A stretch of 64,000 nt of DNA from an uncultured Ignavibacteriota bacterium. Lineage in GTDB: Bacteria; Bacteroidota; Ignavibacteria; UBA10030; UBA8401. Shown here piece after piece: positions 8,503 to 16,933 of the stretch. Position 1 is the first letter of the stretch, and each line of letters begins with the position of its first letter. The position numbers and the translations under genes are program-made. The notes under the pieces are model-generated. The model made no database searches, was not told the DNA's origin, and saw nothing but the letters and a program-made list of their open reading frames with translations. The DNA lies in the NCBI GenBank assembly GCA_903861125.1, contig CAIOTF010000017.1, positions 310,001 through 374,000 on the forward strand, given 5' to 3'.

Positions 8503-11500
8503 ATGAAAAAAATATTTTTATTCTTCGCGCTCTTCTGCGGAATTACATTCGCCCAGAACGAATCTCGTCTGCTTCGATTTCCTGCAATCTACGGAGACAA
8601 GGTTGTCTTTACGTATGCAGGAGATCTGTACACTGCATCATCTAATGGTGGAATTGCACGTAAACTAACAAATGATGTCGGCATGGAACTTTTTCCGCAT
8701 TTTTCTCCTGACGGAAAAAATATTGCATTTACCGGACAGTATGACGGTAACACAGAAGTTTATGTCATCCCTGCAGAAGGCGGCACACCAAAACGTGTAA
8801 CGTACACGGCAACACTTGATCGCGATGACGTCTCCGACAGAATGGGACCGAATAATATCGTTATGTCATGGAAAGACAATACGACGATCGTTTATCGGTC
8901 GCGCAGGATTGAATTCAACGATTGGAAAGGACAATTGTTTACGGCCTCTATCGACGGCGGTATTCCGGAACAGCTTCCTTTACCGCGTGGCGGATGGAAT
9001 TCATTCTCTCCGGATGGAAATAAATTGGCATATAACCGCATCTTCCGTGAATTCCGTACGTGGAAACGGTATCGCGGTGGTCAGGCGGATGATATCTGGA
9101 TCTATGACTTTGCTACAAAAAAGATCGAGAATATTACGAACGATCCGGCTCAGGATATTTTCCCGATGTGGTCTGGTAACAAAATCTATTTCATTTCAGA
9201 CAGAGACGGCAGAGACAAAAACAAGCGGTTAAATCTTTATTCTTACAATCTGGAGTCCAAAGAAACAAAACAACATACATTCTTTAAGGATTTCGATGTC
9301 AAATTCCCGTCGTTAGGGAATGATGCCATTGTGTTCGAAAACGGAGGGTACATCTTCCGGTTTGATCTGGCGACGGAAAAAGAATCGATGATCAGCATTC
9401 AGATCAAGGACGATGGTGAGTCGGGTCGCGGTGGAATTATTGATGTCAGCAAAAATATAACGAATTATGATATTTCTCCCGATGGAAATCGAGCATTATT
9501 CGGTGCACGCGGTGAGATATTTACCGTGCCGGTAAAATACGGCAACACAAGAAATCTTACCAATACCTCTGGCGTTCATGAACGCAATTCAAAATGGTCG
9601 CCGGATGGCAAATGGATATCATATATTTCTGATGTCACAGGAGAAGATGAAATATGGATGCGGCCGCAGAACGGACTTGGAGAACCGGTTCAGATTACTA
9701 AAAATTCAAGCAATTACAAATATCAGCCCCTCTGGTCGCCGGACGGAAAGAAACTACTGTGGGCTGATAGAGCACAGCGCTTGCAATACGTCGATATCGA
9801 GTCGAAAATGATAACACAAGTTGCCGAATCGAAAGTATTTGAATACTCTGACTATGCCTGGTCGCCGGATTCAAAATGGATAACATTTGCAAATCCAGAA
9901 GCAGAGGTAATGACAAAAATAAAATTGTATTCGGTTGAATCAAAACAGATGATCGACGTGACCGATGGCTGGTATGATTCGGGCAATCCAATGTTCAGTT
10001 CAGACGGTAAATTTCTCTTCTTTGTCTCAAGCCGTTCATTCAGTCCTACGTATGGACAGACAGAGTGGAACCATATTTATCAAGATATGACAAAGATCTA
10101 TTTTGTAGCATTGGCAAAAGATACAAAATCTCCATTTGAACCGAAGAGTGATGAAGTGAAGGTCAAAGAAGAAGAAAAAAAATCAGACACAAAATCCAAG
10201 CAGGACGAAAAGAAAAAAGATGAACCAAAAACAGTAACTGTAAAGGTAGATCCGGATGGATTGCAACTGCGTATCTCTGTCCTTCCGGTCTCCGCTTCAA
10301 ATTACCACAACATCGGAAATGTCGGCGACAAGGTATATTATATTCGGCACGGGAGCAAAGACGCCAAAGCAAAAATGTTTTTGTATGAACTGGATAAGCA
10401 GAAAGAGACAGAACTTGGTGAAGTGAGCGGATACGAATTGTCATCCGACAACAAGAAAATGATCGTTGAGCAGGATGGTGCGTATGGAATCATTGAACTT
10501 CCTTCCGGCAAGATCGAAATGAAGGATAAGCTTTCTCTTTCCGATATGAAAATGAATCTGAACAAGCGCGAAGAATGGACACAGATTTTCAATGAATCGT
10601 GGCGACAAATGCGCGATTTCTTCTGGACTCCAAATATGCATGGAGTTGATTGGAAAAAAATGAAAGAAAATTATTCGCAGCTTCTTCCGTATGTAAATCA
10701 TCGTGTAGACCTTACGTATGTGATCGGCGAAATGATCTCCGAACTCAATATCGGTCATTCATATGTCGGCGGTGGTGATTATCCGAAAGCAGAACGTATC
10801 AAACTCGGTTTGCTTGGAGCTGCCATTGAACGCGATGCATCCTCAAAATATTATCGGATTACAAAAATACTGAAAGGTCAAAATTGGGAACCGAGCATGC
10901 GTTCACCGCTGACGGAGATCGGTGTAAACGTGAAAGAAGGGGATTTCATCATAGCGGTGAATGGCAGACCGACAAATACGATGAGTGATATTTTTGAATC
11001 GCTTGTTGGAACGGTAGGTAAACAAGTTAAGTTAAAAGTAAATTCATCGGCGAAAGAAGCAGGAAGCCGTGAGGTAACTGTCGTTCCTATCGGGAATGAA
11101 TCATCGCTGTATTATTACAATTGGGTTCAGAAAAATATTGAAACCGTGGACAAAGCGACCGACGGCAAGGTGGGTTATATTCATATCCCCGACATGGGTG
11201 CAAATGGTTTGAATGAGTTTGCAAAATATTTTTACCCGCAACTTCGTAAAGAAGCACTCATTATTGATGACCGCGGCAACGGTGGCGGCAACGTATCTCC
11301 AATGATAGCAGAACGGCTGAGCCGCCAATTGGCTATGATCGGATATTCGAGAAATGGCACACCATCCACAAATCCCGGTGAAATGCATCTCGGTCCCAAA
11401 GTTCTTCTAATGGATGAATTCTCCGCTTCGGATGGAGATATTTTCCCATATCGTTTCCGGAAATATAATCTTGGAAAGCTCATCGGTAAACGTACCTGGG

Positions 11501-11772
11501 GTGGTGTTGTAGGCATTCGAGGTTCGTTGCCGTTTGTGGACGGCGGATTCATGAACCGTCCGGAATTTTCACGTTATGATAACGAAGGAACAAATTGGAT
11601 TATGGAAGGGCATGGCGTCGATCCGGATATCGTTGTTGATAACGATCCCGCAAAAGAATACGAAGGAATGGATCAACAATTATTGAAAGCGATTGATGTG
11701 ATTAAAGAAGATATGAAAAACTATAATTACAGAATACCAAATCCGCCGCCATTCCCGGATAAGAGCAAATAG
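8503..11772 (+). CDS. Tricorn-like S41 protease with TolB/PD40 beta-propeller and PDZ domains
   Basis: 1089 residues. A signal peptide (MKKIFLFFALFCGITFAQ) sends it to the periplasm or beyond, unlike cytosolic archaeal Tricorn. Residues about 20-540 are repeated WD40-like PD40 units (SPDGKNIAFTG, SPDGNKLAYNR, SPDGKWISYIS, SPDGKKLLWAD). A charged Lys/Glu/Asp linker (about 548-585) leads to a second propeller-like stretch, a C1-type domain, a PDZ domain (about 790-860, GVNVKEGDFIIAVNGR) and the S41 core. Candidate catalytic residues by Tricorn logic are His752 (NIGHSY), Ser976 (SASDGD) and the Glu in IMEGHGVDPD. RGNGGGN is also present. It likely trims peptides made by other secreted proteases. 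It is closed by a strong terminator. Confidence 0.93.
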   Translation: MKKIFLFFALFCGITFAQNESRLLRFPAIYGDKVVFTYAGDLYTASSNGGIARKLTNDVGMELFPHFSPDGKNIAFTGQYDGNTEVYVIPAEGGTPKRVTYTATLDRDDVSDRMGPNNIVMSWKDNTTIVYRSRRIEFNDWKGQLFTASIDGGIPEQLPLPRGGWNSFSPDGNKLAYNRIFREFRTWKRYRGGQADDIWIYDFATKKIENITNDPAQDIFPMWSGNKIYFISDRDGRDKNKRLNLYSYNLESKETKQHTFFKDFDVKFPSLGNDAIVFENGGYIFRFDLATEKESMISIQIKDDGESGRGGIIDVSKNITNYDISPDGNRALFGARGEIFTVPVKYGNTRNLTNTSGVHERNSKWSPDGKWISYISDVTGEDEIWMRPQNGLGEPVQITKNSSNYKYQPLWSPDGKKLLWADRAQRLQYVDIESKMITQVAESKVFEYSDYAWSPDSKWITFANPEAEVMTKIKLYSVESKQMIDVTDGWYDSGNPMFSSDGKFLFFVSSRSFSPTYGQTEWNHIYQDMTKIYFVALAKDTKSPFEPKSDEVKVKEEEKKSDTKSKQDEKKKDEPKTVTVKVDPDGLQLRISVLPVSASNYHNIGNVGDKVYYIRHGSKDAKAKMFLYELDKQKETELGEVSGYELSSDNKKMIVEQDGAYGIIELPSGKIEMKDKLSLSDMKMNLNKREEWTQIFNESWRQMRDFFWTPNMHGVDWKKMKENYSQLLPYVNHRVDLTYVIGEMISELNIGHSYVGGGDYPKAERIKLGLLGAAIERDASSKYYRITKILKGQNWEPSMRSPLTEIGVNVKEGDFIIAVNGRPTNTMSDIFESLVGTVGKQVKLKVNSSAKEAGSREVTVVPIGNESSLYYYNWVQKNIETVDKATDGKVGYIHIPDMGANGLNEFAKYFYPQLRKEALIIDDRGNGGGNVSPMIAERLSRQLAMIGYSRNGTPSTNPGEMHLGPKVLLMDEFSASDGDIFPYRFRKYNLGKLIGKRTWGGVVGIRGSLPFVDGGFMNRPEFSRYDNEGTNWIMEGHGVDPDIVVDNDPAKEYEGMDQQLLKAIDVIKEDMKNYNYRIPNPPPFPDKSK

Positions 11773-11822
11773 TACAATACAAGGACTTCACTTTTTTAGT
11801 GGCGTCCGTAAATTCTATCATA

Positions 11823-11858
11823 AAAAATCCCTAAAGAATCTTTCCTTTAGGGATTTTT
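11823..11858 (+). terminator. Rho-independent terminator after the Tricorn-like gene
   Basis: A 14-bp perfect inverted repeat, AAAAATCCCTAAAG and CTTTAGGGATTTTT, with an 8-nt loop, continuing into a T-rich tail. It separates the protease gene from pdxH. Confidence 0.9.
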
Positions 11859-11887
11859 CTTTTCTTCTGTCCGATGCAATTTTTTGC

Positions 11888-11895
11888 TATATTTA
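11888..11895 (+). promoter_or_regulatory. Promoter -7 box TATATTTA abutting the pdxH start
   Basis: TATATTTA matches the TAnnTTTG-type box seen before the tRNA operons of this window except for the last base. It ends 6 nt before the preferred ATG at 11902, so a transcript starting at the usual distance would have little or no leader. No TTG box is visible at the right spacing. Confidence 0.45.
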
Positions 11896-11901
11896 ATGAT
11901 A

Positions 11902-12552
11902 ATGAACGACCATTTATCAATAGCAGATATTCGCACCGACTACAAAAAGGGAACCCTTGATGAAAACGAGGTTGATAAAAGCCCTTTTACTCAGTTCGAC
12001 ATATGGTTCAAAGAAGCGGTAAAGTCCCAGATTCCGGAAGTGAATGCCATGACCTTAGCGACCGCAAATAAACAAGGCCGCCCGTCCGCACGTATGGTTC
12101 TTCTGAAGCAGTTTGACGAAAAAGGATTTGTGTTCTTCTCAAATTATGAAAGTGCGAAAGCAAAAGATCTTGATATTAATCCGCATGCTGCATTACTGCT
12201 TTTTTGGGAACCGCTGGAACGTCAAGTGCGTATTTCCGGTACAGTGGAAAAAATTTCTGCTGCACAATCGTTCGAATATTTTCGTACTCGTCCTATCGAT
12301 TCGCAATTAGGAGCCTGGGCATCTCAGCAAAGCAGTGAAATATCTGCACGGTCGTTGCTGGAAAAAGCATTCGTAGAAATGCTGGAAAAATTTAAGGATG
12401 GACAGATTCCGCTGCCTCCGCAATGGGGCGGATATAGAGTGGTCCCAGATCAATTTGAATTTTGGCAAGGACGTACAAATCGGCTGCACGACAGGATTTC
12501 TTTCAAAAAGCAAACGGGTAATTCCTGGAAAATTGTTCGGTTATCACCTTAA
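11902..12552 (+). CDS. pdxH: Pyridoxamine 5'-phosphate oxidase
   Basis: 216 residues from this start. FMN enzyme that oxidises pyridoxamine/pyridoxine 5'-phosphate to pyridoxal 5'-phosphate. Supporting strings include the N-terminal IADIRTDYKKGTLDE, AMTLATANKQGRPSARMVLLK (FMN-binding strand region), FFSNYESAKAKDL, RQVRISGTVEKI, RPIDSQLGAWASQQS and the C-terminal FWQGRTNRLHDR, all typical of PdxH. In-frame ATGs lie at 11896 and 11902, and a TTG further up at 11884. I chose 11902 because a promoter-like box ends at 11895. A cNMP-binding protein gene begins 16 bp downstream. Confidence 0.93.
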   Translation: MNDHLSIADIRTDYKKGTLDENEVDKSPFTQFDIWFKEAVKSQIPEVNAMTLATANKQGRPSARMVLLKQFDEKGFVFFSNYESAKAKDLDINPHAALLLFWEPLERQVRISGTVEKISAAQSFEYFRTRPIDSQLGAWASQQSSEISARSLLEKAFVEMLEKFKDGQIPLPPQWGGYRVVPDQFEFWQGRTNRLHDRISFKKQTGNSWKIVRLSP

Positions 12553-12568
12553 GACGTACGGAGCAATT

Positions 12569-12940
12569 ATGGCATTACAACAGATGAAAAAGATCTTTAG
12601 AAAAAATGAGATTATCACTAGTGAAGGTGATCTTTCATTTGAATGGTACATATTGATCAGCGGATGTGTGGGAGTTTATAAAGGAGATGTCAAGATGAAT
12701 GAATTCTCCGAACGCGGCGTTATCTTCGGAGAATTAAGCGGACTTCTTGCACGTCCGCGAACGGCAACAATGATTGCGTTGGAAGATACCGAAGTGATGG
12801 TGGTTGAAAGCAGTGTTGATGAAGTGATCCGTAATCAACCTGAAATCGCAAACAAGATTCTAATCAGTCTGGCAGAACGGTTGGCAAAAACAACGGATGA
12901 GATGTGGGCAGTCATTGGTGAGAAAGAACAGAAAAAATAA
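12569..12940 (+). CDS. Small cyclic-nucleotide-binding-domain protein
   Basis: 123 residues. The frame is open upstream into pdxH, but the ATG at 12569 has GGAG at 12560-12563 with 5-nt spacing and starts the domain cleanly. The sequence follows a CRP/cNMP-binding fold: FRKNEIITSEGDLSFEWYILISGCVGVYKG, then ERGVIFGELSGLLARPRTATMIALEDTEVMVV, which occupies the phosphate-binding cassette (GE-L-----R-A). No helix-turn-helix or effector domain follows, so it probably works as a stand-alone sensor or through a partner. Co-directional with pdxH and tgt; function in the cell is unknown. Confidence 0.8.
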   Translation: MALQQMKKIFRKNEIITSEGDLSFEWYILISGCVGVYKGDVKMNEFSERGVIFGELSGLLARPRTATMIALEDTEVMVVESSVDEVIRNQPEIANKILISLAERLAKTTDEMWAVIGEKEQKK

Positions 12941-12980
12941 TGTACATTGAAATAGCAGTCATATTTTGTAAAAAGGTATA

Positions 12981-14102
12981 GTGAAGTTTAACCTCGTTCA
13001 TACAGATGCAACTGCACGCGCAGGTACCGTGGAAACAGACCACGGCGTTATTGAAACGCCGATTTTTATGCCTGTCGGTACGCAGGGGACAGTAAAAGCA
13101 GTGGAGCAGCGCGAGCTAATCGAATTGGGTGCACAGATCATACTTGGCAATACATATCACTTATATCTTCGTCCCGGCATGGAGGTAATGCAAGCCATGG
13201 GCGGACTGCACAAGTTTATGAATTGGCATAGACCGATCCTTACAGACAGCGGCGGATACCAGGTGTTCAGTATGTCGGATCTGCGCAAGATCACTCAGGA
13301 TGGTGTAACGTTCAAATCGCATCTGGACGGTTCTTCTCATTTTTTTACGCCTCAAAAAGTTGTCGAAATACAGCGGGCCATCGGTTCAGATATCATGATG
13401 GTGTTGGACGAGTGTCCTCCGTTCCCATGTGACGAGGAATATGCCCGCACATCGAATACATTGACAGTGAAGTGGGCAAAACTGTGTCAGCAAGCGATGA
13501 ATAATTCTTTGCCGCTCTATGGACATCAGCAGTCACTTTTTGCTATAGTTCAAGGCAGCATCTTTAAACATTTACGTGCCGATAGTGCCAAAGCATTGGT
13601 TGATCTGAATTTTGACGGATATGCTATTGGCGGACTTGCTGTAGGTGAACCTGCAGAAATAATGTACGAGTTAACCGAATTTACAAACCAATTCCTTCCC
13701 AAAGAGAAGCCGCGGTATTTAATGGGGGTCGGAACGCCGGAAAACCTGCTTGAAAGTATAGAACGCGGCGTGGATATGTTCGATTGTGTCATGCCGACAC
13801 GCAATGGCAGAAATGGTATGCTTTTTACGCGGAATGGCCGTATCAATATCCGCAATGCCAAATGGAAAATGGATGATTCACCGGTTGACGAAGGTTTTGA
13901 TAGTTATACCAACAAAAATTTTTCAAGGGGATATATCAGGCATCTCTTCCAGGTTGACGAGATATTGGGATTACAATTGGCGTCAATCCATAACCTTTCT
14001 TTCTATCTTTGGCTTGTCCGGGAAGCAAGAAAACAGATTTTGGCAAATAATTTTACCGTTTGGAAAAGGGAAATACTGGAGCAGTTAGCCGCTCAAATTT
14101 AG
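12981..14102 (+). CDS. tgt: tRNA-guanine transglycosylase (queuine/preQ1 transfer) without the zinc cysteines
   Basis: 373 residues from a GTG start preceded by AAAAGG. Tgt exchanges guanine for preQ1 at the wobble position of GUN-anticodon tRNAs. The barrel is well conserved: LTDSGGYQVFSM (Asp89, general acid/base), FKSHLDGS, DECPPFPC, GYAIGGLAVGEP and MFDCVMPTRNGR (nucleophile Asp268). The structural zinc site, usually C-x-C-x-x-C plus His, reads FDSYTNKNFSRGYIRHL: Phe306, Ser308 and Asn311 stand where the three cysteines belong, while His337 (SIHNL) is kept. I read the codons directly, so this is not a frameshift. I have a recollection that other Bacteroidota Tgt proteins also lack these cysteines, which I cannot confirm here. 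Heads a tgt-yajC-ribBA group. Confidence 0.95.
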   Translation: MKFNLVHTDATARAGTVETDHGVIETPIFMPVGTQGTVKAVEQRELIELGAQIILGNTYHLYLRPGMEVMQAMGGLHKFMNWHRPILTDSGGYQVFSMSDLRKITQDGVTFKSHLDGSSHFFTPQKVVEIQRAIGSDIMMVLDECPPFPCDEEYARTSNTLTVKWAKLCQQAMNNSLPLYGHQQSLFAIVQGSIFKHLRADSAKALVDLNFDGYAIGGLAVGEPAEIMYELTEFTNQFLPKEKPRYLMGVGTPENLLESIERGVDMFDCVMPTRNGRNGMLFTRNGRINIRNAKWKMDDSPVDEGFDSYTNKNFSRGYIRHLFQVDEILGLQLASIHNLSFYLWLVREARKQILANNFTVWKREILEQLAAQI

Positions 14103-14144
14103 TTTCAATTCAATTCATAAACCATTAAGTAAAAGGGAGTTATA

Positions 14145-14480
14145 ATGTTTAATTCAATCATTGCAATGACACCTCCACCAGGCGGTCAAGGTGGAGGCGA
14201 AATCTACAGTACGTTGATCATGTTCGCGCTGATAATTGGTATTTTTTATTTGATGATCATACGACCGCAACAAAAAAGAGCAAAAGAGCGTGAAGCACTG
14301 CTTGGTCAGATTAAAAAAGGCGATAAGATCATCACGGCCGGTGGAATACACGGTGAAATCGTTGGCGTTGATGAAAAGACTTTATTGATCGAAATTGCAG
14401 ACAAAGTGAAAGTTAAGATCGAACGTAATTCGATCTCCGTTGTGAACAAACAAGGTGAAGTGGAAAGTTTAGCAAAATAA
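14145..14480 (+). CDS. yajC: Preprotein translocase accessory subunit YajC
   Basis: 111 residues. One transmembrane helix near residues 22-41 (IYSTLIMFALIIGIFYLMIIRPQQKR, the RPQQK string being the YajC signature) and a small soluble domain with GDKIITAGGIHGEIVGVDEKTLLIEI. It associates with SecDF at the inner membrane; no secD/secF is seen in the window. A strong AAAAGGGAG lies just before the ATG. tgt-yajC linkage is common in bacteria, which supports the assignment. Its stop overlaps the ribBA start (TAATG). Confidence 0.95.
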   Translation: MFNSIIAMTPPPGGQGGGEIYSTLIMFALIIGIFYLMIIRPQQKRAKEREALLGQIKKGDKIITAGGIHGEIVGVDEKTLLIEIADKVKVKIERNSISVVNKQGEVESLAK

Positions 14481-15694
14481 TGTCGTTTACATTCAATACA
14501 ATCGACGAAGCAGTTGCCGATCTTCGTTCCGGTAAGTTCATTATTGTTGTTGATAATGAAGATCGTGAGAATGAAGGGGATTTTGTTGCCGCAGCCGAAT
14601 CAATAACGCCGGAAACGGTAAATTTTTTCGTAAAGCAGGGGCGGGGTATCCTTTGTGTATCGATCACGGCTCAACGTGCCGAAGAACTGCATCTTGAACA
14701 GATTGTTGAAAATAATACATCGCTTCATGAAACACCGTTCACTGTTCCGGTCGATTTTTTGCATGGAACGTCGACCGGCGTTTCTGCTTCCGACCGCACG
14801 AAAACGATAAAGGCACTTACGGATCCCGAAACCAAAGCAAATGATTTCGGCCGGCCCGGACATGTTTTTCCTCTGCGTGCCGTTGATGGCGGGGTACTCC
14901 ACCGTGCAGGACATACCGAAGCAGTGGTCGATCTGTGTAAACTTGCCGGCGTATATCCCGCCGGCGTGCTCATCGAAATCATGAACGAGGATGGCACGAT
15001 GGCGCGGCTTCCCGAATTGATGCGGATCGCAAAGCAATTCGATCTGAAGATTGTTTCGATCGAAGATCTTGTTGAATACCGTCGTCATAAAGAGAAATTG
15101 GTTGAAAAAATTGTCTCAACACATCTTCCTACCAAAAACGGTAAATTCGATGTTCACTTGTATAAGTCATCAGTAGATACAAAGGAACATATTGCGTTGG
15201 TCAAAGGAAAGATTGATCCTTCAACGCCCGTTCTTGTCCGTGTCCATTCAGAATGTATGACCGGAGATGTGTTTGGTTCTCAGCGCTGTGACTGTAACGA
15301 ACAGCTTCACACGTCGATGTCGATCATCGAAAAAGAAGGAAATGGAATTGTTCTTTACATGCGCCAGGAAGGAAGAGGGATTGGCCTCCTGAATAAATTG
15401 AAAGCATATAATTTGCAGGATCTGGGAAAAGACACTGTTGAAGCAAATGAAGCACTTGGTTTTCATGCCGATGTTCGTAACTACAGTCTGGCCGCGCAGA
15501 TTCTTCTTGATCTCGGTGCTAAAAAAGTTCGACTGCTTACTAATAATCCAAAAAAAATTGTAGGATTAAAAGGATTCGGTATTGAAGTAGTAGAACGTAT
15601 TTCAATTGAAGTGAAAGCAACAATTACAAACGAAAAATATTTGAAGACAAAACGTGACAAACTTGGTCACATGATAATGGCAGAAACGAAATAA
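14480..15694 (+). CDS. ribBA: Bifunctional 3,4-dihydroxy-2-butanone 4-phosphate synthase / GTP cyclohydrolase II
   Basis: 404 residues covering both branches of the first steps of riboflavin synthesis. The RibB half (about 1-205) has VVDNEDRENEGDF, GTSTGVSASDR and GRPGHVFPL; the RibA half (about 210-400) has VRVHSECMTGDVFGSQRCDC (zinc cysteines), YMRQEGRGIGL and RLLTNNPKK. Both active sites look complete. Translationally coupled to yajC by the TAATG overlap. No FMN riboswitch is seen upstream. A terminator follows at 15745. Confidence 0.96.
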   Translation: MSFTFNTIDEAVADLRSGKFIIVVDNEDRENEGDFVAAAESITPETVNFFVKQGRGILCVSITAQRAEELHLEQIVENNTSLHETPFTVPVDFLHGTSTGVSASDRTKTIKALTDPETKANDFGRPGHVFPLRAVDGGVLHRAGHTEAVVDLCKLAGVYPAGVLIEIMNEDGTMARLPELMRIAKQFDLKIVSIEDLVEYRRHKEKLVEKIVSTHLPTKNGKFDVHLYKSSVDTKEHIALVKGKIDPSTPVLVRVHSECMTGDVFGSQRCDCNEQLHTSMSIIEKEGNGIVLYMRQEGRGIGLLNKLKAYNLQDLGKDTVEANEALGFHADVRNYSLAAQILLDLGAKKVRLLTNNPKKIVGLKGFGIEVVERISIEVKATITNEKYLKTKRDKLGHMIMAETK

Positions 15695-15744
15695 ATCTTC
15701 TTGCTTCTGCGGATAAATTACTATAAATTCTAAATAATAAAATC

Positions 15745-15780
15745 AGCCATTGTCCTCAACGGACGATGGCTTTTGTTTTT
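15745..15780 (+). terminator. Rho-independent terminator after ribBA
   Basis: AGCCATTGTCC / GGACGATGGCT form an 11-bp stem (one G-T pair) with a 5-nt loop, followed by TTTTGTTTTT. An upstream in-frame ATG of greA at 15766 lies inside this stem, which argues against that start. Confidence 0.92.
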
Positions 15781-15810
15781 CATGTCCATAAACAAAGTTG
15801 CAGATGTCTT

Positions 15811-16284
15811 ATGAGTGATGTTGTTTACCTAACGAAAGAAAAATTCATTGAACTCGAAGCCGATCTTCGAGAGATGAAGATTAACGGGCGCAAACAGGTG
15901 GCATCAAAAATTGCTGAGGCGCGCGGTCATGGAGATTTGAGCGAGAATGCGGAATATGATGCTGCTCGCGAAGAACAGCGTCATCTTGAATATCGTATCT
16001 CAAAACTGGAAGATACGCTTTCCAAATCACGAGTTATCGACAGTAAAGATCTTCCGAATGATAAAGTATATATCCTCACAAAAGTGACCGTGAAAGAACA
16101 GAAGACAGGAAAAAAGATAGAGTATCAGCTTGTCTCTCCGGAAGAAGCCAATTTCGAACAGAATAAAATTTCCACAACTTCGCCTATCGGCAAAGGCTTG
16201 ATGGGAAAAAAGGTTGGAGAAATTGCTGAAATTAAAGTGCCTGCAGGAACTCTCAAATACGAAATAGTGGAAATTTCACGCTAA
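15811..16284 (+). CDS. greA: Transcription elongation factor GreA
   Basis: 157 residues, the normal GreA length, when started at the ATG 15811 (MSDVVYLTKEKFIELEADL). The earlier in-frame ATG at 15766 falls within the ribBA terminator and is rejected. The N-terminal coiled coil carries the acidic DLSENAEYDAAREEQ tip that reaches into the RNA polymerase secondary channel and stimulates cleavage of backtracked RNA. The C-terminal FKBP-like domain ends with SPIGKGLMGKKVGEIAEIKVPAG. Confidence 0.96.
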   Translation: MSDVVYLTKEKFIELEADLREMKINGRKQVASKIAEARGHGDLSENAEYDAAREEQRHLEYRISKLEDTLSKSRVIDSKDLPNDKVYILTKVTVKEQKTGKKIEYQLVSPEEANFEQNKISTTSPIGKGLMGKKVGEIAEIKVPAGTLKYEIVEISR

Positions 16285-16298
16285 CGTTATAGAAAATC

Positions 16299-16329
16299 TT
16301 GACTTGAGAGGAACAGTTCACTATATTTG
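16299..16329 (+). promoter_or_regulatory. Promoter of the tRNA cluster (TTG-N20-TATATTTG)
   Basis: TTG at 16299-16301 and TATATTTG at 16322-16329, 20 nt apart, fit the Bacteroidota-type TTG / TAnnTTTG pattern. The tRNA-like relic begins 13 nt downstream and tRNA-Gly 98 nt downstream. Confidence 0.65.
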
Positions 16330-16341
16330 TAGAAGATTTTT

Positions 16342-16396
16342 GAGGGAATAGCCCAGTTGGCAGAGCGTCCCGATGTGAAACATCGGGAATGTCGAT
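16342..16396 (+). pseudogene. tRNA-like relic lacking the T arm and 3' acceptor half
   Basis: GAGGGAATAGCCCAGTTGGC aligns with the acceptor 5' half and D arm of the downstream tRNA-Gly (GCGGGAGTAGCTCAGTTGGT), and GAGCG and ATGTCG are also shared. The anticodon arm is replaced by a perfect 8-bp hairpin (TCCCGATG / CATCGGGA, loop TGAAA), 4 nt longer than in the Gly gene. After ATGTCG there is no TTCGA-type T loop and no sequence complementary to the acceptor. It sits directly behind a good promoter, so it is probably transcribed as the leader of the tRNA operon. Confidence 0.6.
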
Positions 16397-16426
16397 AAAA
16401 GTAAGCGCCAAACAAGTATGTAATTT

Positions 16427-16499
<73 letters not shown>

Positions 16500-16546
16500 C
16501 AAACTAAAGAACCCGTCCAGTTGCTTCGAGACGGGATTTTAGTTTG
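16500..16546 (+). repeat. Inverted repeat in the Gly-Cys tRNA spacer
   Basis: AAACTAAA and TTTAGTTT flank an inner pair CCCGTC / GACGGG, forming one extended hairpin that fills the whole spacer. It may guide tRNA processing or attenuate transcription; no long T run follows. Confidence 0.55.
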
Positions 16547-16617
16547 GCGCCGTACCCAAGTGGTAAGGGAGAGGTCTGCAAAACCTTTATGCATCAGTTC
16601 GAATCTGATCGGCGCCT
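16546..16617 (+). tRNA. tRNA-Cys (anticodon GCA)
   Basis: 72 nt. Acceptor GGCGCCG / CGGCGCC is fully paired. Anticodon loop CTGCAAA gives GCA. T arm ATCAG TTCGAAT CTGAT. Confidence 0.94.
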
Positions 16618-16725
16618 CTAAGAACTGTAAATTTTGGAACGTGAAACTGGCAGTTTGTTAGACGAAAACGATATATTTTGAGTGCTTACGGTTGCCATAT
16701 TAAAATTGAAGATTACTCATTTATT

Positions 16726-16811
16726 GCCGGGATGGTGGAATTGGTAGACACACAGGACTTAAAATCCTGAGGGGTGCAAACTCCGTGCCGGTTCAAGTCC
16801 GGCTCTCGGTA
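16726..16811 (+). tRNA. tRNA-Leu (anticodon TAA)
   Basis: 86 nt with a long variable arm as expected for leucine. Acceptor GCCGGGA / TCTCGGT with wobbles; anticodon stem CAGGA/TCCTG with loop CTTAAAA; T arm GCCGG TTCAAGT CCGGC. Confidence 0.93.
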
Positions 16812-16850
16812 CAAAATACTTGACGATTGTCAGGTAGATTTTAAAAAATT

Positions 16851-16933
16851 GCGGAAGTGGTGGAATTGGCAGACACACCATCTTGAGGGGGTGGCGTCCA
16901 AAAGGCGTGCGGGTTCAAGTCCCGCCTTCCGCA
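16851..16933 (+). tRNA. tRNA-Leu (anticodon GAG)
   Basis: 83 nt, long variable arm. Acceptor GCGGAAG / CTTCCGC is fully paired; anticodon stem CCATC/GGTGG with loop TTGAGGG; T arm GCGGG TTCAAGT CCCGC. Confidence 0.93.

Noticed and set aside
14480-15694. FMN riboswitch controlling ribBA
   Set aside because: No room and no RFN-like conserved elements upstream; ribBA overlaps yajC directly.
15766-15810. N-terminal extension of greA from the ATG at 15766
   Set aside because: This start lies inside the ribBA terminator stem and the extra residues are not part of GreA, whose usual start matches 15811.
16342-16396. A functional tRNA (His GTG or Phe GAA) before tRNA-Gly
   Set aside because: GTG and GAA can be read in the loop region, but the anticodon stem is too long, the T arm is missing and the acceptor has no partner.
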